Below are positions 1 through 8,177 of a stretch of DNA of 45,941 nt, in pieces (the stretch's first letter is position 1; every line of letters begins with the position of its first letter). Source of the stretch: Planctomycetaceae bacterium UBA6172. GTDB taxonomy: Bacteria > Planctomycetota > Planctomycetia > Pirellulales > Pirellulaceae. The stretch is from positions 1 to 45,941 of the forward strand of contig DITY01000252.1 of the NCBI GenBank assembly GCA_002422955.1, in the 5' to 3' direction. The notes under the pieces are model-generated. The model was given only the letters and a program-made list of their open reading frames with translations. It did no database searches and had not been told where the DNA came from. The position numbers and the translations under genes are program-made.

Positions 1-1
1 G

Positions 2-74
2 CTCCCCCGGTAGGACTCGAACCTACGACCCGGCGGTTAACAGCCGCCTGCTCTACCAACTGAGCTACAGGGGA
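2..74 (-). tRNA. tRNA-Asn (anticodon GTT)
   Basis: Read on the minus strand, the sequence folds as a complete cloverleaf. The 7-bp acceptor stem starts TCCCCTG and pairs with CGGGGGA with one G-T wobble. The D-arm contains AGCTCAGTTGGTAGAGC, the anticodon loop is CTGTTAA with anticodon GTT, and the T-arm loop is GGTTCGAGTCC. The discriminator base is G at position 2. Anticodon GTT reads AAC and AAU, so this is tRNA-Asn. The 3' end lies at the window edge, so I cannot see whether CCA is fully encoded or what follows. Confidence 0.97.
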
Positions 75-607
75 TTGGGTCGGAGCAAGGGATACGAATC
101 GCCCTGCTGCGGACTGAAAATGGTAATCGAAGGAGCCGAGGGTGGAAAGGGGTTTTGGACGAAAGTGAGGGGGCTCCAACGCCCAGCGGTTCGTCCGCGA
201 TGTCAAAGGGATCGCGGGATTGAGACCGCGATCCACAGTGTCGCCCCCCCCCAAACGGTTGCACGGCCCCATGTGACTCTTGCCAAGCCCAACCGCAACA
301 GCTTTTGTTTCGACCATCGACAGCGGGGGCGAAAGCTAGCGTGCCGTTTTTCGCTTTATCCGGATCGTTGCGGTGATGCGGGCAGATAGGTTTTGCCATG
401 TGGGGGGTGATTTGTTGGCCGCGGCGTGGCGGCTTGCCTATGATGAGAACAGTCCATCGGGCTAGGGAGGGGCAGTCGTGACCTGCTGGGCAGGTCTCCG
501 TGGCGACCGCAAATTGCTGTGTGGGCGTCTCGCCCGTGGCTGGCTGCGGGCGGATTTCGCTACCGACTCGGGGGTCGAGGTTTCTGTTTCCAGACCGGGA
601 GAATGAG
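75..607. other. Intergenic region with no recognised gene
   Basis: This stretch between the tRNA and the isomerase-like gene has open frames on both strands. Their translations are rich in Arg and Pro, one runs across the tRNA, and none resembles a protein family I know. It holds the tRNA promoter and the upstream region of the next gene. A run of nine C lies at 244-252. I see no convincing RNA gene. Confidence 0.5.
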
Positions 608-1489
608 ATGCGGCGGCGGGAATTTTGCAAAACGGTGGCGGTAGCGGCAGGGAGCTTGCCGCTGGTGGAGAATTCGATGAACGCAACGGCGGCTCAAGCA
701 CCGGTAGTGCTGAACGGCCGGGTCCGGCAGTCGGTCATGGGATGGTGCTTTCAGCCGATGGATCCGGTTGAACTGGCGGAACGGGCGAAACAGATCGGGC
801 TGGTCGCGGTTGAAGGGGTGCCGGCTTCGAGTTATCCGGCGATCACCGAACTGGGAATGAAAATTTCTTTGGTGAGCAGTCACGGCTTCCAACGCGGGCC
901 GCTCGATCCGGAAAACCACGACTTCGTGGAGGAGAAACTGCGAGAGGGGATCGATCTGGCGGTGAGGTTCGGGGCACCCAGTGTGATCACGTTCACTGGG
1001 ATGAAGAAAGCGGGGATATCGGACCGAGCGGCGAGAGAAAGTTGCTTGCGTTGTTGGCGTCGAATTGTCCCTTATGCCGAAGAGCAGAAGGTCACTTTGG
1101 TGCTCGAGCATCTGAACAGTAGGGATGATTCGCATCCGATGAAGGGTCATCCCGGGTATTGGGGGGACGATCTGGAGATTTGCGCCGACTTGGTAAAGGG
1201 CGTAGATTCGCCACGGTTTAAGTTGCTTTTTGACATTTACCATGTGCAAATCATGCATGGCGACGTGATCCGGAATATCCGCCGTTATCAGGAGTTAGTG
1301 GGGCATTACCACACGGCCGGAAATCCTGGCCGTGGCGAGCTGGACTCCACGCAGGAAATCAATTATCCCCCGATCATTCGTGCGATCCTGGAGACCGGTT
1401 ACCAGGGTTATGTCGCTCAGGAGTTCATCCCGACTTGGGATGATCCGATGGAGTCGCTGGCTCACGCCGCTCGAGTTTGTGACGTTTGA
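608..1489 (+). CDS. Exported sugar-phosphate isomerase/epimerase, hydroxypyruvate isomerase-like TIM barrel
   Basis: A 293-residue protein of the AP-endonuclease-2/xylose-isomerase-like TIM-barrel superfamily, closest to hydroxypyruvate isomerase (Hyi) in its motifs. Metal-ligand positions are visible: Glu167 in VLEHLN, Asp209 and His212 in LLFDIYH, and Glu272 in VAQEF, plus His235 and Glu244 in the loop HTAGNPGRGE. The N-terminus MRRREFCKTVAVAAG resembles a Tat or Sec signal, as is common for planctomycete members. I chose ATG 608 because GGGAGA lies just upstream and the signal starts there; an in-frame ATG at 500 would add 36 unlikely residues. The exact substrate cannot be read from the sequence; hydroxypyruvate/tartronate semialdehyde interconversion is the family prototype. 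The next gene starts 29 bp downstream, so the two are probably co-transcribed. Confidence 0.87.
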   Translation: MRRREFCKTVAVAAGSLPLVENSMNATAAQAPVVLNGRVRQSVMGWCFQPMDPVELAERAKQIGLVAVEGVPASSYPAITELGMKISLVSSHGFQRGPLDPENHDFVEEKLREGIDLAVRFGAPSVITFTGMKKAGISDRAARESCLRCWRRIVPYAEEQKVTLVLEHLNSRDDSHPMKGHPGYWGDDLEICADLVKGVDSPRFKLLFDIYHVQIMHGDVIRNIRRYQELVGHYHTAGNPGRGELDSTQEINYPPIIRAILETGYQGYVAQEFIPTWDDPMESLAHAARVCDV

Positions 1490-1518
1490 GTGGTTTGTGG
1501 GGTTTTGGGTAGTTGATC

Positions 1519-3738
1519 ATGTCTTTCTCCAACGCACCGTTGATCGCACCTGACGCGGAGGATTTTCGGCGGATCGGATTGCGTCGGGCCGAGTTTCGTC
1601 CGCTAGTCATCCGCCTGGCGCTCAAGCGTGCGGCAACGGCTTTGGGTGCCTTGCCAGCGGTGGGGTCTAGCCTGGAGCGGGCCCAGAAGCTTGCTGAAGT
1701 CTTGACCATCGGTTATCGGGTGATGGATCCGCGGCGACGTGGCGATTCGCAGCAGCGGGCGATGCTGGGGCGACTGCATCTCCAAGTGCTGGAGGAATCG
1801 GCCGGCTTGGGAACGCCGGTTGTGTCGGGAGGAGATAAATCTCGGACTGGGTTCCTGCCGGCCCAAGATTCCGAACCGTGTCGTTGGGGCATGGTCGATT
1901 CGGAGGCGTTTTCGTTAGACGACATGCTCGAGGAGCGGGTTGCGAATCTTGGTGGATGGGGCAGTTTTGCGCCGGCTGCCAAAGCGGGCATGCTGGCTGC
2001 GGGTGACCTGTCGCGGTGGCGGGCCACCTTGAGCGCCGAGGATTTGCTGATTCCGCCGCTGCGGTTGCGTGCCTTGCGGTCGTTTCGACGAGGTGCCGCG
2101 TCATGGTCGCCGGTGTTCCGCGTTGCGGCTGCGCTGTTGGCGGCTTCGGTGCTGTTTTTGATGTCACGGGGAGCGATCGCTTGGTTGCGAGGCGGCGTGA
2201 ACTCGAGCGGGGCGGTCGTCGTTCAGGCGGGTGTTCCCCAGCCCCGATCGGCAGCCGTCCAATCTGGCGATGGGCCAATCGATCGGACGCTCCGAGTCAC
2301 TCCGACCGACAGCGAGGATCAACTATTCATTCTGGGGCAGGACCTCAAGGGGATCGATGACGGCGAGGTCGCTGCCGAATTGAAAATGCTCGGGTCTGAG
2401 CCATTGGTGTCATCGAGTCAGGACCCGCTTGCGCTCGATCCGTTGGCGCCGGACCCATTAGGGATGGGGCCGCTGGCCGAGACGGTGGCGGTTGAACGGT
2501 TACCGGCCGGGGTTGTGGGTGCGGATTTTTTGGAGATCCGGCCGCTATTTGACAGCGTTTCCCAAACGCCCGAGCGGCTCCTATCCGGCTCGGGCGTGGC
2601 TGCCGCGTCGTCGGTTGGGCGAGAGCCAGCGGCGGTGGTCGATCGTGATGCGGGTGCGAACTCGGGAATCGCGCCTGTTAATCAAGCTGTACAGAGGTTT
2701 GTGACCAATCCGGCACCGCCTGAGAGGGACGTCGTGGTCGGCGGGAAGAAACCCTCGGCGGAGCAACTTGCCAGTTGTCGGTCGAGTGTGGAACGGAAGG
2801 CGAACGAACGGATCGGGCGGATGGGAGTGGCGTGGGAGGTTTATCGTCAGATTGCGCGTGAATCGGCCGTCGGGTCGAGCGAGGGCTGGGTCGCCTGGCT
2901 GAACGCTGGGCAGGCCGCGATTCTGGAACGGCGTCCCCACACGGCGCAGTGGGTTATCGCCGAGATGGCCGTATGGACGGGGCTCGACCCGCTGGAGGCG
3001 GCCTGCGAGACCGCTGAGTGGGCGACGGCGGGCGTCAGCATCGGCGACCCGTTGAAGGCCGTATCCGAGTGGCTTGATCGACGGATTCGATGCCATATGG
3101 TCGAGGGCGATTTGGTAGCGGCGGACAGGTTGCTCGACGTGATGCAGGCCATGGGGGTGCGAAATCGGGACGCAGCGACCTCGGTTGCGAGCCGAGAGTG
3201 GAGAGACGTGTTGGAGCAGGCCCGGCGGTTGCAGGAGTCAGTGGATGCATTGGGACCGAACCAGAACGATTCCCAGTGGAACGCGACTGAGCGATCGGCC
3301 GTGGGGCGATACTGGGCATTGGTACGGCGTGATTGGACGCGAGCTTTGCCCCATTTGGCAGCAGGGGGAGCGGGGCGGTTTTCCCGCTTAGCCCTGACGG
3401 AGTCGATGATTGTGGGAGCTCCCGACCCCGACACGGCGATCAGGCTGGCGGAGGGTTATTTGAGCGAGGGGAGCAAGAACAAGGGATGGCTGGCCGAGTC
3501 GTTGGCGGTCCACGCCCATCGCCTATTGGTCTCTGCCGCAGGATCCGCCGTTTCAGCGACCGCGGCTCTCGATTTGCGGCGCCGGGCGAGCGCGATCGAA
3601 GCGTTTTATCCCCAAGCATTCATCCCGTTGGAGGATGTGAGCGAGCCGGCCGCGGGGGCTGCGGGCGGTTCGGAGGCGACGACTTCGGTCGCCCCGGCCG
3701 GGCAGGGCAGCGGTCGCGCCGACTTAGCCTTCTTTTAG
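1519..3738 (+). CDS. Large planctomycete hypothetical protein with one central membrane span
   Basis: A 739-residue protein I cannot assign to a functional family. An N-terminal charged helical region (about residues 1-195) is followed by one strong hydrophobic segment (about 199-218, FRVAAALLAASVLFLM). Next comes a low-complexity linker with repeated DPL units near residues 303-320. The C-terminal half is helical. Its last part (GRYWALVRRDWTRALPHL, then DTAIRLAEGYL) resembles the helical repeat region that I recall preceding LamG domains in planctomycete proteins. A tail-facing-periplasm topology is inferred only. The start is ATG 1519, with GGGTAG upstream; a TTG two codons earlier is possible. 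It follows the isomerase-like gene by 29 bp. Confidence 0.8.
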   Translation: MSFSNAPLIAPDAEDFRRIGLRRAEFRPLVIRLALKRAATALGALPAVGSSLERAQKLAEVLTIGYRVMDPRRRGDSQQRAMLGRLHLQVLEESAGLGTPVVSGGDKSRTGFLPAQDSEPCRWGMVDSEAFSLDDMLEERVANLGGWGSFAPAAKAGMLAAGDLSRWRATLSAEDLLIPPLRLRALRSFRRGAASWSPVFRVAAALLAASVLFLMSRGAIAWLRGGVNSSGAVVVQAGVPQPRSAAVQSGDGPIDRTLRVTPTDSEDQLFILGQDLKGIDDGEVAAELKMLGSEPLVSSSQDPLALDPLAPDPLGMGPLAETVAVERLPAGVVGADFLEIRPLFDSVSQTPERLLSGSGVAAASSVGREPAAVVDRDAGANSGIAPVNQAVQRFVTNPAPPERDVVVGGKKPSAEQLASCRSSVERKANERIGRMGVAWEVYRQIARESAVGSSEGWVAWLNAGQAAILERRPHTAQWVIAEMAVWTGLDPLEAACETAEWATAGVSIGDPLKAVSEWLDRRIRCHMVEGDLVAADRLLDVMQAMGVRNRDAATSVASREWRDVLEQARRLQESVDALGPNQNDSQWNATERSAVGRYWALVRRDWTRALPHLAAGGAGRFSRLALTESMIVGAPDPDTAIRLAEGYLSEGSKNKGWLAESLAVHAHRLLVSAAGSAVSATAALDLRRRASAIEAFYPQAFIPLEDVSEPAAGAAGGSEATTSVAPAGQGSGRADLAFF

Positions 3739-3977
3739 TCGCTGGACCTCGCTGCGGTACCGAGTGAAAGCCCGCTGCGGAATGTCGGGCGTGGTTTCCT
3801 CGCGCTGTTCAGCTTGGGAAGTTCTGATCAACGAGGCACCCTTCGTCTCGTGGCGCCGGGCGCGTACTTGGCGATGGGCCTACAATTCGACAACGGCCGA
3901 CGAGATCGCGCGGGTTTGCGGCGCGGATCCGCCGCAATCTCTTGCGTGCTCTCTTTCCCCTCCCCAACGGATTACGA

Positions 3978-5402
3978 ATGAATGCTGTGACGGCTCCCCC
4001 CGATGTGACCAACTTGAGTGCCCTTCGCGAAAGCGGCTGGGTCAGTCGAACTGTGAAGCGGGAGATGCGAGATAATTTGCTGCGGATGCTCGGTACGGGC
4101 GAACCGCTGTTCCCGGGGATTATCGGTTATGAAGACACGGTCATTCCAGAGATCGTGTTGGCGATTTTGGCGGAGCATGACATCCTTTTCCTGGGTGAAA
4201 AGGGGCAGGCCAAGAGCCGGATCATGCGATTGTTGACGCGATTTTTGGACGAGTGGACGCCTTACATCGACCATCCCGAATTGAGCGTCCATGAGGACCC
4301 CGAGAAGCCGATCACACGGCTGGGGAGGGAGTTGGTCCAGCAGCTTAGTCCGGAGGGGCTGCCGATCGCTTGGTGGCATCGTCGCGACCGTTATGCGGAA
4401 AGGCTGAGTCCCGGGACGAAGTTCGCCGACATCATCGGTGAAATTGACCCGGCGAAGTTGACCGGTGGCGTCAGCATGGGGGCGGAAGAGGCGCTATCCT
4501 TCGGGCTGATCCCCCGAATGCATCGAGGGATTTTCGCGATGAACGAGTTGCCCGAGCTGGATGACTTGGTGCAGGTCGGCTTGTTCAACATTCTCGAGGA
4601 GCGGGACGTTCAGATCCGCGGGTATCCGATTCGTTTCGATCTCGACATCGCGATCCTGTTCTCGGCGAACCCGGCGACTTACAACCGATCCGGGAAGGTG
4701 ATCCCGCAATTGAAGGATCGCATCGGCACGCTGGTTCAAACCCACTATCCGGCGGAGCGGGAGCAAGGGATCGAGATCTTGAAGCAGGAAGTGGGGCAGG
4801 ATCTGGGAGGAGATTTCCCGGTCATGGTGCCGTACTTCATGTATCAGCTGATCGAGGAGATCACCAATCAGGCGCGGCGGAGCAAGTATGTCGACCACGC
4901 TTCGGGCGTCTCCGCTCGGTTCTCGCTAGCCAATTTTCGAACGCTTGTCGCTTCGGCGCGTCGACGCGGCGTCATTCATGGGGAGCGGCCGGCGGTGCCG
5001 AGGATCAGCGATTTGGGGCACCTGCCGAGCAGTTCGCTCGGGAAGTTGGAGTTGGATCTGATGGGTAGCCACCAGATGTCCGAGCGACAGGTCTTGGAGA
5101 GCGTCGTGGCGCAGGCGATTCGAGTGGTGTTTGCCGAGTACGTCGAGGAGCACGGGCTATCCGAGATCGCCGAGATTTTCCGCAAGGGCGTGCGGATCGA
5201 AGTGGGTGACTTGTTGCCCAGTTCTCTGTACGCGGAGCGGTTGAAACGTGTGCCTGCCGCTTGGGAGAAGGCGTTTGAGGTCAACGCGAGCGCTGATGAA
5301 GCAGTCCGCGCGAGTTGCGTCGAGTTCGTGCTGGCCGGCCTGCACAGCATGGACAAGATCAGTCGCGCGGATCGATTCGGAAAGATCGAGTACGAAGCCT
5401 GA
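3978..5402 (+). CDS. MoxR/magnesium-chelatase-I-like AAA+ ATPase
   Basis: A 474-residue AAA+ ATPase of the ChlI/MoxR branch. The Walker A loop is atypical, GEKGQAKS (about residue 74), instead of GxxGxGKT. The Walker B region reads GIFAMNELPELDD, followed by FNILEERDVQIRGY and a sensor-1-like SANPATYN. The pattern matches the actinobacterial magnesium-chelatase-like ATPase family typified by mycobacterial Rv0958, as I remember it. Those ATPases normally work with a VWA-domain partner encoded beside them; no VWA gene follows here, and the next gene is convergent. True chlorophyll magnesium chelatase is unlikely in this organism. I chose ATG 3978 because the family homology begins soon after it. 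Confidence 0.88.
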   Translation: MNAVTAPPDVTNLSALRESGWVSRTVKREMRDNLLRMLGTGEPLFPGIIGYEDTVIPEIVLAILAEHDILFLGEKGQAKSRIMRLLTRFLDEWTPYIDHPELSVHEDPEKPITRLGRELVQQLSPEGLPIAWWHRRDRYAERLSPGTKFADIIGEIDPAKLTGGVSMGAEEALSFGLIPRMHRGIFAMNELPELDDLVQVGLFNILEERDVQIRGYPIRFDLDIAILFSANPATYNRSGKVIPQLKDRIGTLVQTHYPAEREQGIEILKQEVGQDLGGDFPVMVPYFMYQLIEEITNQARRSKYVDHASGVSARFSLANFRTLVASARRRGVIHGERPAVPRISDLGHLPSSSLGKLELDLMGSHQMSERQVLESVVAQAIRVVFAEYVEEHGLSEIAEIFRKGVRIEVGDLLPSSLYAERLKRVPAAWEKAFEVNASADEAVRASCVEFVLAGLHSMDKISRADRFGKIEYEA

Positions 5403-5724
5403 GCAATGGGCGGCAAAAAGTGTCAGGTTCGAGGAACTCGCCCTTGGGCTGTTTCGCACGAAGTGTACCGGACACGACGTTTGCCAGTGCCCACGACGAC
5501 TGATTGGCACAGATGGTGCCAGTCGCAAAACAACACACATGGCCCTAAGCAGTATCCGGTTGGGAACCGGAGCGGGGTGTACGTGGTTGGGAGAGGTTCG
5601 GCATGGGGCGGATGGGCATAGCGGCCGAGGTCGCTTAACAAAAAACGCCTCCATGCCGGCAGCATCGAGGCGTTCTGGGTCTTTCAAGCGGGCGATCGGA
5701 CGTGGCTATTCGCCAAGTGGTTCG
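5403..5724. other. Convergent intergenic region with inverted repeats
   Basis: Lies between the 3' ends of the AAA+ gene (plus) and the small conserved gene (minus). It carries the minus-strand terminator described separately and a short perfect dyad TGGCAC-N5-GTGCCA at about 5504-5520. No convincing coding frame is visible. Confidence 0.5.
5638..5674 (-). terminator. Rho-independent terminator of the 74-residue protein gene
   Basis: On the minus strand AACGCCTC pairs with GAGGCGTT (8 bp). An inner ATGC/GCAT stem closes a TGCCG loop. The hairpin is followed immediately by a T run (positions 5645-5640). It lies 51 bp downstream of the stop codon at 5725. Stem, loop and U-tract are all textbook. 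Confidence 0.88.
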
Positions 5725-5949
5725 TTACTCGCGGGGGCGGATCGCGCCGGTCAGTCCGCTGTAATCCACGCGGTCCGTGCCGTGCCACAGCGGCTGGCCC
5801 AACTCGACACGACGACGCAGGACTTCGATCTTCTCGGGGCTTCCGGCTGGCGCGTCGGTCGGGATGAAATCGAGGTCTTCGTGGGGAACGAAGTCTTCGT
5901 CGTGACCGTAACGCAGGATCGCTTCAAAAACGTTTTTACAGGTACTCAT
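5725..5949 (-). CDS. Small conserved planctomycete protein (74 residues)
   Basis: A 74-residue acidic protein beginning MSTCKNVFEAILRYGHDEDF and ending in a tract with PLWHGTDRVDYSGLTG. I recall a nearly invariant small protein of this sequence type in Pirellulaceae genomes, but its function is not known to me. There is no signal peptide or membrane span, so it is probably cytoplasmic. ATG 5949 is chosen because similarity starts there; an upstream in-frame extension to 6090 looks non-coding. A GAGGAG lies about 18 bases upstream, further than usual. The gene stands alone, with its own terminator just downstream, so it is a monocistronic unit. Confidence 0.85.
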   Translation of the reverse strand: MSTCKNVFEAILRYGHDEDFVPHEDLDFIPTDAPAGSPEKIEVLRRRVELGQPLWHGTDRVDYSGLTGAIRPRE

Positions 5950-6616
5950 TTGGTTTCTACGGCAACTCCTCGCGACCATCAATTGAAGTCGCAAAAGTAG
6001 GTGGGCACTTGCCTGTGTCCAAAGCCAGGCAACCTTCAACAGCCTTTTCCGTTCGGCGATGAAGTAGTGAATTGTGAGATCGCGAGCCAATCCCTCAGAC
6101 CGCGAATAGGATTATCAGCGAATGCGAGCGATAGTCAAGAAAATTGTGAACGCTTGGTTAGCGGGGCATGATGGCTTGGGTCGCATTGCAATGTTCAGGC
6201 AGTTGAGCGGGCTTGGGCAAGTCATGCGGCCGGCGGGTTCGGGGTCGGCCTAGGGGCGATAGCTAGGCGGGCGGGGCTCGGTCGCAACGTGCATTAAGCT
6301 TCCATTAGGGGGTGCTTGACGGGATCTGCTGCGTGATTAATTGCCCCCGCGTGCCGGGCGCCTCCGGGCATCGGGCCGTTAAATTGCTGGCCCATTCGTG
6401 ATCAATGCCAGCAAAACGGCCCAGACTTGGGCGGCGGGTATACCGTTAGGAGCGTGGAAAAAAAACGGATTTTTTTTCGCATAGGTTGGGCTGGGGGGCG
6501 CGAAGGCGGGGTTGCGGCGGGAATTCGGGGAGAGAAACGAGCAGGTCCGCGGATGCTGTTGCCTCCGCGGACCCGTTGCTGGTTTGGAATGAAAGGTGAA
6601 CTGGGGAGCGGCGGGA
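5950..6616. other. 667-bp intergenic region
   Basis: Separates the DUF1598 gene and the small conserved gene, both on the minus strand. It must hold the promoter of the small gene and the 3' end of the DUF1598 transcript. It contains a 10-bp hairpin (6544-6573) and an unusual A8-CGGA-T8 element (6458-6477). I see no credible open frame and no RNA family I can name. Confidence 0.5.
6544..6573 (-). terminator. Hairpin downstream of the DUF1598 gene, possible terminator
   Basis: GGTCCGCGGA and TCCGCGGACC form a perfect 10-bp GC-rich stem around a 10-base loop, 44 bp past the stop codon of the minus-strand gene. No clear T run follows on either strand. It may therefore be an RNA-stabilising 3' hairpin or a weak terminator rather than a canonical one. 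Confidence 0.55.
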
Positions 6617-8053
6617 TCAGCCGTTCCACCACCAGTTGCCGTTATCAGCCGCCGGTTTGGCTTGCGTGTGAGTTTGCGCCAACGAGGGATCGAGTTGTTG
6701 CGATTCGACCACTTCGAACGCATTCACATCGACGCCGCCGGAAGCGGTCACCATCCAGCCGCTGGCGCCACGAATGAAGCTGCACTGCGGGTCGACGGAG
6801 CGCGGGGTGGGGAATTCGGCCAAATCGATTTGCCCGGACTGTCCCATCAAGAACGAGAGGTTGCAACTCGCACGTTCAGCCAATTGTTCTTGCACGATCA
6901 GGGTCGCTACGACGCTGAGGTCGAAGCAGTTGCGTAGCTGTCCGAATACGGATTGTGCCGAGGCCAGGTCGTCGAACCGCTCGGTCATCATCTCGGCCCA
7001 CTTGGCGGCGACTTTATCCGACTTTTGATCGCGTTCGGTGCGGCCGTCAGCGAGGACCAGATCGCTTTCCGCAAGTGTTTTGACCCCTTGCCCAGAAATT
7101 CGCCACGCGAGTTTATCTTCGTTGTGAGAGAGTGCATCGTAATTGCATGCCATCCACCAGCGAGGATTGGACTGGCTGGAGTGCCGCTGATTTCGGGCCA
7201 GGACGAGGTAGCTGGGGAGACCGTTGACAGGGGCTTCTTCGAGACCCATGCCGATTCGCTTCATCTGGTAATCGGCCGCGACGATCGTCCGGGCGTAATG
7301 GCTGGTGGCTGGCACGCCGGTCAATTTGATCAACTGCGGGCCGAAAGCTTCTCGCATCGCCGGTTCGAGCGAGGTGGGGTTTTGGCCAGGTCGGAGGTTG
7401 ACCCGTTTGAGCAGATTCTGTAGTTGTTTGCGGCCCTCGGGGGAGGGTTCGATCGAACAGGAGAGGCCTTCGTTGCGAGCGGGCTCGACGCTCCGTAGGG
7501 CGACGATCAAATCATCCAAGAGAATGACCGGGCGGCCGTTGCGGGCACCGACAACCGAGGCGTCTTCGCGGACGACCCACGGTTCAGCGGGGCCAGCGAG
7601 AACGATGTCGTTTTGTTCCGGGTAGACGAACACATATTGAATTCGCTGCAGGCCGGCGAGGTAGCGCATTTCGTCGCTGAGCGGCTTGCCTTCGTTCGCG
7701 AGTTGTTCCACGGCGCTCTGCAGTTTGGCCAAGGAGATCATCCTGAGCGGAACGGCTTGGGCGGCATCACCTTGAGGTTGGGGGACGCGTTCCCGAAGCA
7801 TGTTCAGGTCCGCTTTCCGTTGGTCGAGCGTTGCCGATCGCAGCACGCCTTGTGCGTCGACCATCACGCCGCCGACAGCTTGCTGGAACCCTCCGCCGAA
7901 TTGGGCGCTGGCTTGGGGGGGAGCCGACAGCCCGATGGAGAGGGCGATGGCGCCCGTCGCTGCGGTGAGTCGACCGCGCAGCCGATCCCACACGTTCGGA
8001 GTGAGGCGGGCGGCCGGATTGGCGAGGCGAGCGGAATTGGCGGATGAGCCCAT
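6617..8053 (-). CDS. Exported DUF1598-family protein
   Basis: A 478-residue protein of the planctomycete-restricted DUF1598 family. An N-terminal export signal ends near residue 50 (hydrophobic AATGAIALSIGLSAPPQASA, then QFGGG). The mature part contains FGGGFQQAVGGVMVDAQGVL, then the conserved block LAGLQRIQYVFVYPEQNDIVLAGPAE rendered here only by position (residues about 130-155), and it ends in NWWWNG. Family members are exported proteins of unknown function; no catalytic motif is evident. It is divergent from the FHA-type sigma-54 activator across a 124-bp gap, so the two may share regulation, but nothing in the sequence proves it. Confidence 0.85.
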   Translation of the reverse strand: MGSSANSARLANPAARLTPNVWDRLRGRLTAATGAIALSIGLSAPPQASAQFGGGFQQAVGGVMVDAQGVLRSATLDQRKADLNMLRERVPQPQGDAAQAVPLRMISLAKLQSAVEQLANEGKPLSDEMRYLAGLQRIQYVFVYPEQNDIVLAGPAEPWVVREDASVVGARNGRPVILLDDLIVALRSVEPARNEGLSCSIEPSPEGRKQLQNLLKRVNLRPGQNPTSLEPAMREAFGPQLIKLTGVPATSHYARTIVAADYQMKRIGMGLEEAPVNGLPSYLVLARNQRHSSQSNPRWWMACNYDALSHNEDKLAWRISGQGVKTLAESDLVLADGRTERDQKSDKVAAKWAEMMTERFDDLASAQSVFGQLRNCFDLSVVATLIVQEQLAERASCNLSFLMGQSGQIDLAEFPTPRSVDPQCSFIRGASGWMVTASGGVDVNAFEVVESQQLDPSLAQTHTQAKPAADNGNWWWNG

Positions 8054-8177
8054 GGGGCAACCCCGAAAGCGATGGATAGGTGAAACTGCGATGGATTCGA
8101 TTAGCCGGAGGGCGCATGCCTGCGGCCACGCTCCCCCACCGTGCTAGGATAGTTACGGCACTGACCCGTTACAACAA

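Noticed and set aside
37..630. Long minus-strand open frame over the tRNA and the isomerase start
   Set aside because: It overlaps a clear tRNA-Asn and a better-supported gene on the opposite strand, and its translation is Arg/Pro-rich without family likeness.
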